A stretch of 64,000 bases of DNA. Source: Morella rubra. Lineage: Eukaryota; Streptophyta; Magnoliopsida; Fagales; Myricaceae. The notes under the pieces were generated by a model. It searched no databases, was not told where the DNA came from, and worked only from the letters and a program-made list of their open reading frames with translations. The stretch covers positions 18,373,110-18,437,109 of the forward strand of contig CM025853.1 of assembly GCA_003952965.2 (NCBI GenBank), read 5' to 3'. Positions 30,632 through 42,724 of the stretch are shown piece after piece. Position numbers and translations under genes: made by a program. Within the stretch, counting starts at the first letter, position 1. Every line of letters starts with the position of its first letter.

Positions 30632-31652
30632 TGTAAGAAATATGCCCTAAAAATCATTATCCTAAATAATTGTTATTTAGATGCTGCGTGTTTATATTTA
30701 TTATATTGGGTAATATGTTGTAACATAAGATGTTACACGGTTATTATTAAGTGACATTGTAGAAAAGCCACGCCAATGATTAATGAATCAAAAGCGGAGA
30801 GTATGACTTTTCGGTTCCTTGTACACTTGATGTTTTGTTCTAGACCCAGGTACATATTTATGTACAATAGGTCTACACTTGTCCTCTGTTAAATAGGATG
30901 ATGTACTCAGTCATTGAGGTGGTGACCTTAAGCAAACGAGAGGGTGTAATCTAAGAGTACATGCACTAAACGAAATCAAATATGAAGACCTTCTGGAAGT
31001 GTTCAATGATGTTGAGAAGGTATTCAGAACAATTTGTTTATATTATCCTTAGACCTGAGAGGTTTGTGCAGATTTGTTTATTGTGTACTTGCACTTTAAC
31101 CTAGTCATTTGGTGATGATCTTTCTAGGTCAAATATTCCAAACAACGTCCGGTCTTGTAGTGATGAATGAGTTTGTATAAATGCTCAATAAGGAATCCAC
31201 CAGTCTCTTTGTGAGATAGTATATTCAAGTATATCTGTGTAGGGTTGGACTCGAGAAAAAGAAATCTCTGGCCAGACGAATTTTGTGAAAATATTTTTCG
31301 AAATTAATATATAATGTATATTTATTTGTGAAATTATTTTGGAAACAATTCGAGTTTTCCATGTGATCCTACGGTCGAGATTTGAGATCCCTAACGATTC
31401 CACGCACTATCATAGCTAGGGTTTTCATATATAAGGATAGCTATGAGATAGTCTACCCTAATTGACTAATTGTTAGTTTGAGAGTTGGCCATCAAGACTC
31501 AGAAAATCCTACATAGTTGTGAGTGTGGAGAGGAAAGAGGCAGAACGCTTGGACTGCTATTGTGGAATTCTCGGGATTGTGAGATCGACAAGAACCTGAA
31601 GATTATCAAAGAATTAGCAAGAGAACAAAGAGATGCAGTTCTAACTTTCTAT
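30632..31652 (+). repeat. LTR E3 with adjoining primer site
   Basis: Starts TGTAAGAAATATGCCCTAAAA like E1 and shares AAGTGACATTGTAGAAAAG, CCAATGATTAATGAATCAAA and TATTATCCTTAGACCTGAGAGG. At about 31653 the sequence TGGTATTAGAGTC resembles a tRNA-Met primer site. This is therefore the 5' LTR of a longer element rather than a solo LTR. The right end of that element was not found. Confidence 0.7.
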
Positions 31653-32500
31653 GGTATTAGAGTCAGATTAGTTGAACCTCATTCTCTTGAGATCTGTACC
31701 ATCATTCTTTAAAATTATTTATAGTAAGCGAATTTTTTGATTTGTTTGAAAACTGTTTTCAAAGAAATCATTTTGCTCTTCAATGTTCTTGGAAATCTTG
31801 TGAAGAAATTTTTGAAAATTTTTTTTTCATAAGTTTCGATTGCTGTGAATGATTTTTTAAAAGATTTCTTTTAAGACCGCTCAAATTGTTTTGCCGTTCT
31901 CGACTTAGAAATCGCATGAGTAGAAAAGTTTTTTTTTTTTTTTTTTTCCATCTGTACGTGTTGATTAGATGAAACGTGAGTTCCCTTTTTTGTTTGTTTA
32001 GACTTCGAATCGGTTGTATCTATATGAATCAAATTGTTGTTTAAAAGTGTTTTGACATATCAATTTTTGGATTGTGATTCGATTATTTGTGAAATCTGGT
32101 TTTAAACAGGGAGAGATAAACTGTTTCTCTCACCAAAGAAAGTGGCTGCAGCAAGGAGGAGCTGTTGCTACACCACTTGGCTGGAGGTCATGGCAAGAGC
32201 TGCGCCTAGCATGACTGGTCCAGCCTTGCCTGAGCCAAAGTGGCTTCCAGCAGCCTCCAAGGCTGCTGGAAAACCAAAGGGAAACCACACCCGTGTACGA
32301 CAGGGGTGTGAGGAAAAGGCGGCTGGTGGAGGCCACCAATGCACCGGACTGTAGCACAGTGGCTACCAGTGGCCTGAGCATCTCACGTACGGCCAGGATC
32401 TGGCCGGACGTGGCCAACTAAGTGGCTGCCGCCAGCCCTTCTCCCTTGGGTGCCAAACGTATATTTACTTACGAATCTGTTTTACTTAGCGTATATTTAC
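31653..32500 (+). other. probable leader of the E3 element, no gene seen
   Basis: Follows the E3 primer site. It contains a T-run (31930-31948) and a GC-richer section (32130-32450) with GTGGCTGCAGC / GTGGCTTCCAGCAGCC repeats in no recognisable reading frame. TATATTTACTTAC occurs twice near 32461 and 32491. I cannot assign a function. Confidence 0.4.
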
Positions 32501-33155
32501 TTACATATTCGTGCCCTACATAAGAACGTGTGAGGATCTACGTGGCAGCCAGTGATAAGAAAATAAATTTTTGAGTAGTATTTAAAAAAATATAAGTAAC
32601 TCATACTTTTCGAAATTGTTAATAACAAGTTAAGAAAAAAATTCCGCTGCAAGATTAGGTTAAGTGCACTGGAGCGTTCGTTGTTGCCAACTCTTGCGGC
32701 TGTTATTAGCCCCCTTCGGGCTAGCGTTTGGGCGTGAGAAGAATTCATGCACAACAGGTTCAGTAGGAGGAATAATATTCGTTATGATAGCTTCCCCATT
32801 CTCGAGAAAATAATCTCTTAGAAATTTGCATCTGAGAGAGTTCTTTTAGGAAGACTTCTCTTCAATAATCAAATCCTTCTTACCAAATTTGTTCTTGAAA
32901 AGTTCTTTTGCTTAAGCATTTAAAATCTAGTGATATCATACTTGGCTGGAGTAGGTGGAAGAGGAGTTGTCCCTTTCTCCTTTTTGCTTGTGAACCTTGT
33001 AGAGGGTTGAGCAGCTTTGACTCTTAGTTCGCTTTGAAACAGGTTCAGTCGAAGGTCCAGCTCATTTCTTAGATATGGGAGTGGGTGATGGTTGTTTGAA
33101 ACTCTCAGATTGATTCTGAGCATTCTTGGTGGCAACGTGTTTCACAAGTGCCATC
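32501..33155 (-). pseudogene. element F env-like remnant
   Basis: A start ATG at plus 33153-33155 opens MALVKHVATKNAQNQSESFK, a basic and serine-rich beginning like the env-like protein of family A. In another frame come TRFTSKKEKGTTPLPPTPAK and, further down, LRCKFLRDYFLENGEAIITN and VVHEFFS. Multiple stops are present. Position after pol on the same strand supports an env-like ORF; the sequence match is weak. Confidence 0.45.
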
Positions 33156-34737
33156 TGCACAAAGACTAGAATATTAATAATGAAATAATTTTCATATTAA
33201 TCAAACAGTCCATAGTATGCTTAACAAATCACGTTTAAAACATAAGTAACCAAGCTAGCTACTCATAGCATATACTCATAAAAGTTAAACACAATGATCA
33301 TAAATCAGTTTATATAAAACTGAAACTTGAAATCCCATAAAATAAACCCTTTAGAAACACATTATATGATATCCATTAGCTAATAAGCCAAAATATTTAA
33401 TGCATAAACTAAATAATATTTCCATATCCAACTATAAAATCTGTACACAATTTTTTCACGTAGTAAACACAAAAAATATGTACACGGTCATTACAAGTCC
33501 AAATATCAAATCACTTGTGCACATTGTGTCACATATGAAAACAATTAAAATATACACAATTTTCAATAGATCACATAAATCAAAGAAAATATGTACACAT
33601 TTTGTAAACATATCCAAACAATATTATAAATGTAGTCCATGACTATTTAAAATATCAATCAAGCATAACCAATTTTCATAAAAATTCATATAATATCCCA
33701 ATACAAACTCATATGAATATAATAATGATTGAAATTATCAAAGAAACTTGAAACATGTGAAACCTGATTGCTCATAACAACATTTAATAAAGATCTTCAT
33801 CACAAGTAAGCCAACTAAGCCAAACAATGTGATTATTAACTAATATTTCTAACATATGACAAATCCTAACAAAATTCATACAATATTGTAAGAGATTCAA
33901 CAGATTCTTGAAAAGGGAAAATTTTCTTGAACCCTAGATTTTGAAATCTTATGAGGATATCTTGAAATAATAAATCATAGTTTAAGAAATTCATAGGTTA
34001 TTCTCAAAATCACATGGGTAACAAAGCCCATACAAATTTGTAGCTTAAAATAGGATAAATGCAAAAATCCAACAACCATATATTCGATACGCACCACACA
34101 GGATCACAAAGCCACATGACCACCAAAAATTCCATTTAATCTTTAAAGAAAAGAGAAAAGATATTAATTATACCTTTTTCTTGACTTAGTGGGAGATTAA
34201 ACTAAGCTTTCTTCACAAAAGTCCAAAAGATTCAACTTTGGTGAGATGCGGCGCAAAGAGAGGGAGGTTGTGTGTGTATCGTGTGAGAGAAGAGAGAATG
34301 TTAGGTTAAAAATACAGTGGTTAAGTGTGTACTGGGTTTTCAAAATACTCTCTAGTCATCTTATTTAAAATAAAAAGCCCAAGTGTTTTAAAAACTGACC
34401 GTCGTGCCTTTTATTAATTGCGCACTTAATTAATCCACCATTGATGCTAGAAACTTTAAACTGAACAGCAACTACATGCAAACGTGAAACACAGAAAAAT
34501 CACAGGAAAAAATTATTTTGTTGAAATTTTGAAAAAATCATCAAAAATTCTGGAAATTCTAAAAATATTATTTAAGAGCATTTTAGACTTACTAAACGAC
34601 ATAATGACATATGAATGCTCAAAAATTAATTAACTGACCAAATTTTTATGTGATTTGACAAACACCAATAGCTTGTCTTAAAAATTCAAACCTAGATGTT
34701 TCAAGTGGTTTTGTAAAAGGGTCAGCTAATTGATTTT
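33156..34737 (-). other. pol-env spacer of element F with ~37-bp repeats
   Basis: AT-rich, non-coding. Between about 33434 and 33625 five degenerate units of about 37 bases each carry TGTACAC or a variant (33442, 33479, 33516, 33551 and 33592). No other feature is recognised. The location matches the palindrome-bearing spacers of families A and B. Confidence 0.5.
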
Positions 34738-37157
34738 CTATTGAAAATGTTCAATTTGAATCATCTGACTTTCAACAAGATCACATATAAAATGATGTCT
34801 TATATTAATATGCTTAGTACGTGAGTGTTGAACTGAGTTTTTTGAAATGTTCATAGCACAGGTATTATCACAGTATACGTGCATAGACTTCTGATGTAAA
34901 CTATAATCATACGACATTTGTTTCATCCATAAAACTTGTGTACAGCAACTACCCATAACAATATACTTTGCCTCGGTAGAAGAAAGAAAAATAGAGCCTT
35001 GCTTCTTACTAAGCCAAGCTACTAAATTCAAACCCAAATAAAAGAACCCACCAGAAGTGCTTTTCCTGTCATCTGAGTTTCTTGCCTAGTCCGCATCAGT
35101 ATATCCTATTAAATGAGTATTAGAATCTTTAGAGTACCAAATTCCATAGTCTACAGTACCATTTACATATCGTATGATTTTCTTTACTACCTCCAGATGA
35201 GTCTCTTTGGAATTTGCTTGAAACCTTGCACATATCCCTACACTAAAAGACAAGTCTGGCCTGCTAGCAGTTAGATATAACAAACTACCAATCATACTAT
35301 GATACATGGTCTACATATTTACCAGATGAATCAATATAAGTTTAACTGAAGTGTTCATAGGAACTTTTATGTGCTTTTTTTGCTGTCTAAACCAAATCTT
35401 TTCACAAGATTTTTTGCATACTTCGATTGAGAAATAAACAAACCAATTTTTCTTTGTTTAATTTGCAAACCAGGAAAGTAATGAAGTTAACCCACCATGC
35501 TCATCTCGAACTCATTCTTCATGCATTCAGCAAATTCTAAGACAATCAATTCCATTGGAGAGCCAAACATTATATCATCAACATAGATTTGTGCAGTGAT
35601 AATTATCAAATTTCTTAATAAATAGTGCACGATCAACACTTCCTCTTGTGAAATGATTTTCCTGTAAATAAGCATTCAGCCTGTCATACCAAGCTCTAGG
35701 AGCTTGTTTTGGTCCACATAGTGCTTTCTTCAGCTTAAAAACATGATTAGGAAACTTTGGGTCGATGAATTGTTCTACAAAAACTTCTTCTTGTAAAATA
35801 TCATTTAAAAATGCACTCTTTAATCCATTTGCCCCATTCCTCTAATGGAAATCTAGCTATTGGTGCAAATGTTCCATTGAAGTCAATGCCTTCGACTCCT
35901 TGAGCTACCGATTTGGATTTGTTCTTGTAGTTTGTCTCAGTAGGTCAATGAATGCATCAGAGCTTGGTTCATAGTTCAGGAGTATGGGAGCTCCCCTTAG
36001 CCACGACTTTGTGGGGGTGGAAGAGGTCTGTAACCAATTCTTTATTATTTGATTTATGACTAGTATACCACTTTTGTCTTTGCTCTCTCTATCTTCTTGC
36101 AATGATCTTGAACCGAAATCATTTTCATTTGATATATCCATTTTGTACCAATGATGTCAGAATACTCAAACATCATTTCTAATACTCTTCATGCATGACA
36201 TTAATCCAAAATTCATCTTTTAGAGCTTCATCAACATTCTTAGGTTCATAGAAAAAAACATAAAATGAGTAAGAAATTTAGTTTAGAACTCTACCTCTTA
36301 GTCTCATACCTTGTTTGATCTTATCAATGACATTATGTTCGGGATGATTCTTCTTCACATATGAGGTAGGTTCCTTGTCTTCATCAAAATCTGATGGTTT
36401 ATTTTCTTCAGACTTTGTGTCAATTGGATCTCCTATTTCTTCTATAAGATCTGAGTGTTCAGTAACTTCATCATACTCATCATCTATTTTCACATAGATA
36501 GATTCCATAATAGTTAAGGTATGTAAATTGTATACTCGGTAGGCTCTACTTCATGATGAATATCTTAAAAATTAACCTTTCATCACTTCTAGAATCAAAC
36601 TTACCCAAATTTTCTCTATCACGTAAGATATAGCATTTACTTCCAAATACTCTCAAATATTTAACCGTTGGCCTTTTTCCTTTCTATAACTCATAAGGAG
36701 TTTTCTTTGTTTTAGGTCTAAGGTACACACGATAAATGATATAACATGCAGTATTTATAGCTTCACCCCAAAAATTTTAGCAATACCTTTACCATGTAGC
36801 ATAACCCGAGCCATTTCTTGGAGCACATTGTTCTTCCTCTCAACAACTCCATTCTATTGAGGTGTTATTGGTGCAGAAATTCTTGATGTATACCCTCATC
36901 AAGAAAATAAGCTTGAAAACTAGTGTGGTCAAATTCCTTCGCATGGTCACTTCCAATTCTTGAGATTTTGCAGCCTTGTTCATTTTGCAATCTAATACTC
37001 AAGCTTTTAAACTTCTGAAAAGCTTCAGACTTTTCCCTCATAAGTACAATCCAAGTCAACCTGAAAAAATCATCTACAACAACAAATATGTATTTTCTAC
37101 CACCTAGGCTTTCAGTCCTTGTTGGCCCTATTAAATCCATATGTAGCAGCTCTAAAT
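34738..37157 (-). pseudogene. pol: element F integrase, RT and RNase H
   Basis: Minus-strand pieces: LLHMDLIGPTRTESLGGRKY and VVDDFFRLTWIVLMREKSEA (integrase, 36865-37157), an acidic linker (36278-36508, DDEYDEVTEHSDLIEEIGDP), RT with AQIYVDDIMFGSPMELIVLE (catalytic YVDD, 35520-35600), SLLYLTASRPDLSFSVGICA (35086-35307), and RNase H with SSTEAKYIVMGSCC and SRTKHINIRHHFICD (34738-35037). Stops and shifts separate every piece. The integrase joins the A' LTR at 37158 inside LELLHMDL. Confidence 0.9.
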
Positions 37158-38364
37158 TGTTGGCTTTTGTTCACAATCGATATTCTGATGATTTTAAAAA
37201 ATGGATTAAATTTACAAAATAAACATCTTCAAAGACAAATACATTTTTATCAAAGAGCCAAAGACAAGAAGATTGAAGATCAAGAAGATGCAAGAAGGTC
37301 AAAAGTATTCAAGACTATAGGATATAATCTTGTAACTCTTAGTTTCACTTTTGACAAGGATTTGAATCGAACACTTGCATATCTTTCAAAACGTGCATGA
37401 ACAGTTTTACCTCTTATTTGAAAGATCAAATGTTTATTAAATGGCTTCAAAACACCCAATCAACTCCCAAACCTTTTATATACTTATGGGAAGTTAGTCC
37501 TTAAAATTGGGTGTTTCAAAATGGCCAAAATCGTAGTTTTAAATGAACTGGATCATGTGCTTAAGTTAAGGAGGTCGACCAGCCTTCAATCGCTTGGTGT
37601 AGCGGTTGACCGGTACATCTTTTGAAATAGATTTGTTGAGCTCTGACATTATGACTGTTGGGGGTAACAGTAACTCTGAAGCGGTAGACCGGTACAACGG
37701 TAAAATTCCTAATGGCTAGAAACGGCTAGTTTTCTCATGTGGCCTATATAAAGACCTTCCTATTGTCTCAAAAACAAAGAGAACCACCACATATCATTTT
37801 TCATAGCGTGAGAAATATCTTAAACCTTCCTATTCCATATTTCTCATTTCATTCACACAAATTATGCTTTCTTATCCTTGTCATTATATGAATCAAAGAG
37901 GTAGAACTTTACATTTTTATATCCACTCTTTGAGAGAGTTTTATTCTTGTAATCTTCATATCCAAAAGAGGTTTTAGTGAGGTTGTTCACTAAAGAAGAA
38001 GCTTAGAGAGGGTATATCTCAAGCTTGCTTAGGTTGTGAGTGTTGAGCCCGGAAAAACACTTGTACAATTCTCTAGCACCTGGAAGCTAGTGTGTACACT
38101 ATTTGGAAGATAGTGGAAAAAACCTCAAGGCTCGGTAAAGAGCTTGAGGGGTGGATGTAGGCGGGTTTGCCGAACCACCTAAAAATCACGTGTTTGCTTC
38201 TCTATCCCTACTCTTTACATTTAGCACTTATTCTCTTATCGCATCTATATACTTGTGCTAAATTAGTCTTTACTTTGCAAACACGGTTTTGGGGGTTAAA
38301 AGCGAAAAAGTTTGGAAACCCAATTCACCCCCCCTCTTGGGTTGCCTTAATACTTGGACTTACA
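37158..38364 (+). repeat. 5' LTR of Sirevirus A'
   Basis: 1207 bases from TGTTGGCTTTTGTTC to GGACTTACA, followed by ATTGGTATCAGAGC (primer site, 38365-38378). It carries GGTCGACC-related motifs (GGTCGACC near 37574, GCGGTTGACCGG near 37603, GCGGTAGACCGG near 37681) and the TATA box TATATAAA (37745-37752). The conserved GTGGATGTAGG / GCCGAACCACC block lies near 38152-38181. Confidence 0.92.
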
Positions 38365-38418
38365 ATTGGTATCAGAGCTTGGTGCTCGTTATACAAGATT
38401 TAACAATCTTGAGTTAGA

Positions 38419-39900
38419 ATGGCAACTTCAAGCTTCAACACTCAAGTTGAGAAACTTTCCACACTTAGACCACCATTCTTTAATGGTAGTGATTATTCAT
38501 ATTGGAAAGTTAGGATGAGTATTTATTTTCAATCTATTGATTATGATTTATGGTTATGCATATTGAATGGTCCACATATTCCCACAAAGAAAGTTGGAGA
38601 GGTTGAAACCTCAAAAACGAAAATGAATATAGTGACCTAGACAAAAAGAAAATCTCTCTAGATGCAAGAGCTATGAACATATTATATTGTGCTTTAGATA
38701 GAGGAGAGTTTAATAGAATATCTTCTTGCACAAATGCTAAGGAAATTTGGCATGCTCTAGAGATTACACATGAAGGGACAAACCAAGTCAAAGAGTCCAA
38801 AATTAGTATGTTTGTCCATAACTATGAGTTATTTAAAATGACACCGAAGAATCCATTAGTGACATGTATACTAGATTTACCAACATTATAAATGCTTTGA
38901 ATGCTCTTGGTAAATCTTATACTAACTCAGATTTGGTGAGAAAAATCCTTAGGTCACTACCAAAGTCTTGGGAAGCAAAGGTGACGCGATTCAAGAGGCT
39001 AAAGATCTCACCAACTACCTCTAGAAGAGCTTCTCGGATCCCTCATGACCCATGAGATCCAAATGCTCGAAAATGAAGATGAGAGCAAGAAGAAGATGAG
39101 GATCGCTCTTAAATCTTCCATAATCAAAGATGAAGATAAGGATGAGGAAGACATAGTCTTGATGACTAAAAAGTTCAAGAACTTCCTCAAAAGAAAGAAA
39201 GAGAAGAGAAGCGTCAAATTCAAGAAGACATCATGGCATGTTAACCATGAAAGCTCCTCCTCCTCCGAAGAAGATGGAGAAATCGGTAACATGTGCCTCA
39301 TGGCATTTGAGGATGATGATGAGGTATACTCTTTGGATGATGAACCTAAACTTTCATATATTGAACTTCAAAATGCCTTTGATGAACTTCTTTATCAATT
39401 TGAAAAACTTGGTTCAAAATATACATCCATTGAAAAAGAAACTAATTTTGATCTCAAAAGAAATTGATTTATTAGAAAATGAGAGAAATACTCTAAAGCT
39501 TGAAAATGATTTACTCAACAAAAAGCTTTAGAATTTGAAAAGGAGAAAGTTGCTTTGAACAACAAAATAATTTCTCAAAGCAAAATCCTTGAGAAGTTTA
39601 CTCAAGGAAAGAAATCTTTGGATTTGATTCTTGGTAGTCAAAGATGTGTCTTTGACAAAAATGGCTTAGGCTACAAGCCTTCTTTTTACCAAAAATATTT
39701 TAAGAACTTTTTTTGTGAGGCTAAGTCTTTTGTGCACCTACTCATACATGCCATTTTTGCAACAAAGATGGGCATCTAATTTTGATTGTGCATTGAAAAA
39801 ACTTGGGAGCAAGACTCTCAAGAAGACATGGGTTCCAAAAGGAACTAAGGCTAACACCAATGGACCCAAGAAAGCTTAGGTACCAAAAATGGTTTCTTGA
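38419..39900 (+). pseudogene. gag: Sirevirus A' gag
   Basis: ATG at 38419 (MATSSFNTQVEKLSTLRPPF). Blocks seen: NGSDYSYWKVRMSIYFQSID, AMNILYCALDRGEFNRISSC, EGTNQVKESKISMFVHNYEL, MYTRFTNIINALNALGKSYT, LGSLMTHEIQMLENEDESKK, an acidic stretch, coiled-coil-like LLENERNTLKLENDLLNKKL, LDLILGSQRCVFDKNGLGY and a CCHC knuckle CHFCNKDGHLIFDC at about 39750-39790. The first knuckle present in family B gag is absent. About five shifts or stops occur. The frame ends TGA (39898-39900), followed by TTCCCTTGTAG, and no protease follows. Confidence 0.88.
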
Positions 39901-40716
39901 TTCCCTTGTAGGATTCAAGAAGGATGGAGCAATAAAGAGTACTTGATGAAACTTGCCTATCAAGAAGGCTTGTGACATTTGAGGACAAATGCTAAGGGGA
40001 AAAACCTTTGGTAACTTCTAAATCCTTAATTGAGAATTTGTTCTAAATTGTTGGTTGATGATGATTTCTTATGTGTTAATCTTCTAAATGCAAATGTATT
40101 CATCTTTGACATATTTTTTGCATTTATCAAAATGGAACATCTATGAGCTAACATTTTTACAAAATCATGAATTTTTATGAGATTTTGTGAGCCTAAATTT
40201 TTTGGTTGAGAATAACCTTTAAATTGTCATTGGTATGTAAAAGGTTGGTACATCATCCTCTATACCATTTTAATATGATTGTCATTTAAAAGCCCAAATT
40301 GTTCTTTTGGATGAAAAAGATTATTTTTTTTGAAGTTACATCCATGCATTCATTTTTTGTTTGACAAAGGGGAGATTTCTTAATTTTGATATGCTTGTAT
40401 TCCCTTTGATCATGTGATGGATATTGGTAGAATGCATGTTTGGAAATGCTATTGGTGGATAATGTATGCACATATCTTAATTTTTATCAAATTTTAGTGA
40501 TGCATCCATCTAAGTTTATATCCTTTGTCTTTTTGATGTGACAAAGGGGAGAAATGTGTTGATAGTTTTAATGACTATATATTCTCCTTTTGAATTGGAT
40601 TATGAATATTGGCTACTAATGTTTTCTTCAAGTTTCAAATGATTTTCCAATTGCAAAAGATAGGGGGAGTCATCCCAAAACTATCAATTTATTGTCATCA
40701 TCAAAAAGGGGGAGAT
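39901..40716 (+). other. 3' tail of A' with repeated polypurine tracts
   Basis: Non-coding. Purine tracts GACAAAGGGGAGA occur near 40366 and 40539, GATAGGGGGAG near 40660, and AAAAAGGGGGAGA (40704-40715) directly before the LTR start. The multiple tracts support Sirevirus identity. Confidence 0.75.
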
Positions 40717-40901
40717 TGTTTTTGTTCACAATCGATATTCTGATGATTTCAATAAATGGATTAATTTTACAAAATGAACATCTTCAAAGACAAATACATT
40801 TCTATCAAAGAGCCAAAGACAAGAAGATTGAAGATCAAGAAGATGCAAGGAGCTCAAAAGTGAAGATTCAAGACTATAGGGTATAATCTTGTAACTCTTA
40901 G
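40717..40901 (+). repeat. truncated 3' LTR of Sirevirus A'
   Basis: First 185 bases of the LTR (TGTTTTTGTTCACAATCG...GTAACTCTTAG), matching 37158-37343 apart from a few indels. Similarity stops at 40901, where element F gag sequence begins. Confidence 0.88.
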
Positions 40902-41947
40902 CATCTTCCGTGATAGTTTCTTCTGCATCATCAAAATTAGTAAACTCATTCATATTAACTGAAGTTGTAAATGCAACTAGGTTTACCTTATCATTATTAG
41001 AATCGTCATGGTTTGAGAACGTTGACTCAAAATCAGAATATGAAAATAATGTCTTCAAAGCATTCTTTCCCCGTGATTTTAAAATTGCAGAACATTCAAC
41101 CTTAAAGTGCCCAAATCCTTTGCACTTGTGACATTGTAGTCCTTGCTCTGGTTTCTTTTTGAACTCTCTTTTCTCTGGTTTATCCTTCTGGTCATCATTC
41201 TTCTAGTTTGGTCTGCCAAAGGTCTTAGAGTTCGATTTTTGGTTTTTCCAGCTTCTACTTTTCTTAAACCCAAATGATTTTCTAAACTTTTTAACGAATA
41301 ACGCCATGTCATCTTCATCAAACAACATGTCGTCTGAATCTAAATCTGAATCCATTACCTTAAGTGCAAAGAGATTTTCCTTTTCTAGTTGTAGAAAACG
41401 TTAGTTCATACGATTGAAGAGAACCGACCAAGGTTTACGGAATCCAAATCTTTATTTTCTTCAATAGCAATCATCTTGGGTCTAAATCTTTTAGGTAATG
41501 ATCTTAGAATCTTTTGGACCACCTTTGAATTAGGGATTCTTCACCCAAACTAAAACTTGAATTGACTAAGCTTTTGAGTTTTCTGTAGAAATCATCAAAG
41601 CACTCATCTTCATTCATTTTCAGTTCTTCAAACCTAGAAATATTCATCTGCAACATAGAATCACAAACAGCTTTTGTTCCTTCATGGGTCAACTTCAAAG
41701 TATCCCAAGCATCTTTCAAAACTTCAAAATTTGAAAATCCCATGAACTCTTCGGGGGACACACTCATAAAGATTGCATTTATCCCTCGGCTATTCCAACT
41801 AGCTGTCTCCCTTTCTGTAGACAACCATTGACTAGGTTCTTTATCAATGACTTCCTCATTGACAATAATAGTTGGCCTACTCCAACCATCACAAGCAGCT
41901 ATCCAAACTCTTTCGTCTATTGACTTGAGGAATGCTCGCATCCTCAC
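40902..41947 (-). pseudogene. gag: element F gag
   Basis: The frame 41504-41947 reads MRMRAFLKSIDERVWIAACD, AIFMSVSPEEFMGFSNFEVL, DAWDTLKLTHEGTKAVCDSM and FEELKMNEDECFDDFYRKLK, a typical UBN2/gag core. A shift then leads to a zinc-knuckle region (CHKCKGFGHFKVEC, about 41095-41140) and an acidic C-terminal part (41058-40902; SDFESTFSNHDDSNNDK). It is cut by the A' element, and the following protease is not seen on the other side. Confidence 0.88.
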
Positions 41948-42059
41948 ATTTTAGTACGTGTAATTTGATTTGCAAAATATGGTGGAACATTAAGAGATTA
42001 ACTCTTGTCCATCTTGAATATTTTGAGTCTAAGGAGTCGAAGTCTGTTCTGATACCAAT

Positions 42060-42724
42060 TGAACTAGGCTCAATACAGTATCCCGAACCTAGAGGACAGG
42101 TGAATAGGTTCTTTTAGATTCTTTTTTCGATCTTTTACTTTGCTGCACGCTTCAAAAGAATATCAGCATGTTCAAGAACCTGTAATCTTTTACCAAGATT
42201 TATATGTATATGCGGAATCAAGTAAATCATTGAAGCAATTGAACTTTTAATCAAAGCTTCAAGATATTCAAGAAAACTATCTTTTAATTTCAGATAATAA
42301 TGGACAGTGTTATATTCAATCTAAAATCAACACATTAACAATGTAAATCAACAACAATCATAACACAATTGACACACGAATTGGTTACAAAGAGAAACCT
42401 CTTGAATACACACTTCAAGAAGAAAAACTTTACAAGCCTTGTGGCTGGGAAAAGTATCCACTAGAATGAGAACTCAGAATTACAAAGTGATCCGTTAGCA
42501 GTACACAAAACCCTTGCTACCCAAACTCACTGAATACCTTACCTAAATCTTTAAATTGGTTCAGCAAACCTTGCTGGGACTGAGACCCGGTTTCATTCAT
42601 TTTTCATCTCTAGCACCATCACTATTGATCTAGAACGCAGTCTTCCCAATGAACCTTGCTTCTACTGCCACCAAATCAGTGCCACCCAAACCATCTTAGG
42701 AACCAAAACTCTGGTGAACCATAA
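42060..42724 (-). repeat. 5' LTR of element F (partial)
   Basis: Minus-strand LTR ending GGCTCAATACAGTATCCC-type sequence (complement) and CTAGTTCA, then the primer site ATTGGTATCAGAAC. The upstream end could not be fixed; it merges into the AT-rich minisatellite at about 42724. It contains the CAGCAAACCTTGCTGGG and CACCCAAACC parts of a conserved LTR block. Confidence 0.6.

Larger units (their letters stand above)
37158..40901 (+). mobile_element. gag-only Sirevirus A' (non-autonomous)
   Basis: A compact Sirevirus inserted in element F: complete 5' LTR (37158-38364), primer site, gag, a 0.8-kb tail with several purine tracts and the first 185 bases of a 3' LTR (40717-40901). There is no protease, integrase, RT or env-like sequence between the gag stop and the purine tracts, so the element appears to have been gag-only before truncation. 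It lacks the rest of the 3' LTR, and the protease of host element F is also missing at this junction. A later deletion at about 40901 removed both. Confidence 0.82.
32501..42724 (-). mobile_element. degraded Sirevirus-like copia element F
   Basis: Minus-strand element in order: partial 5' LTR (about 42060-42724), primer site TTGGTATCAGAAC (about 42047-42059), gag (40902-41947), an internal interruption by A' (37158-40901) where the protease is missing, integrase to RNase H (34738-37157), a repeat-bearing spacer (33160-34737) and an env-like remnant (32500-33150). A 3' LTR was not recognised. The gene order with an env-like ORF after pol is Sirevirus-like. Nearly every frame is broken. Confidence 0.75.

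Noticed and set aside
32142-32417. GC-richer ORFs on both strands near 32.1-32.4 kb
   Set aside because: No motif and no agreement in codon phase with neighbours. Probably leader sequence with short GTGGCTGC repeats.
38365-38378. tRNA-Met gene fragments (TGGTATCAGAGC and variants at several LTR borders)
   Set aside because: They are primer-binding sites only 12-14 bases long, not tRNA genes. No tRNA cloverleaf was seen.
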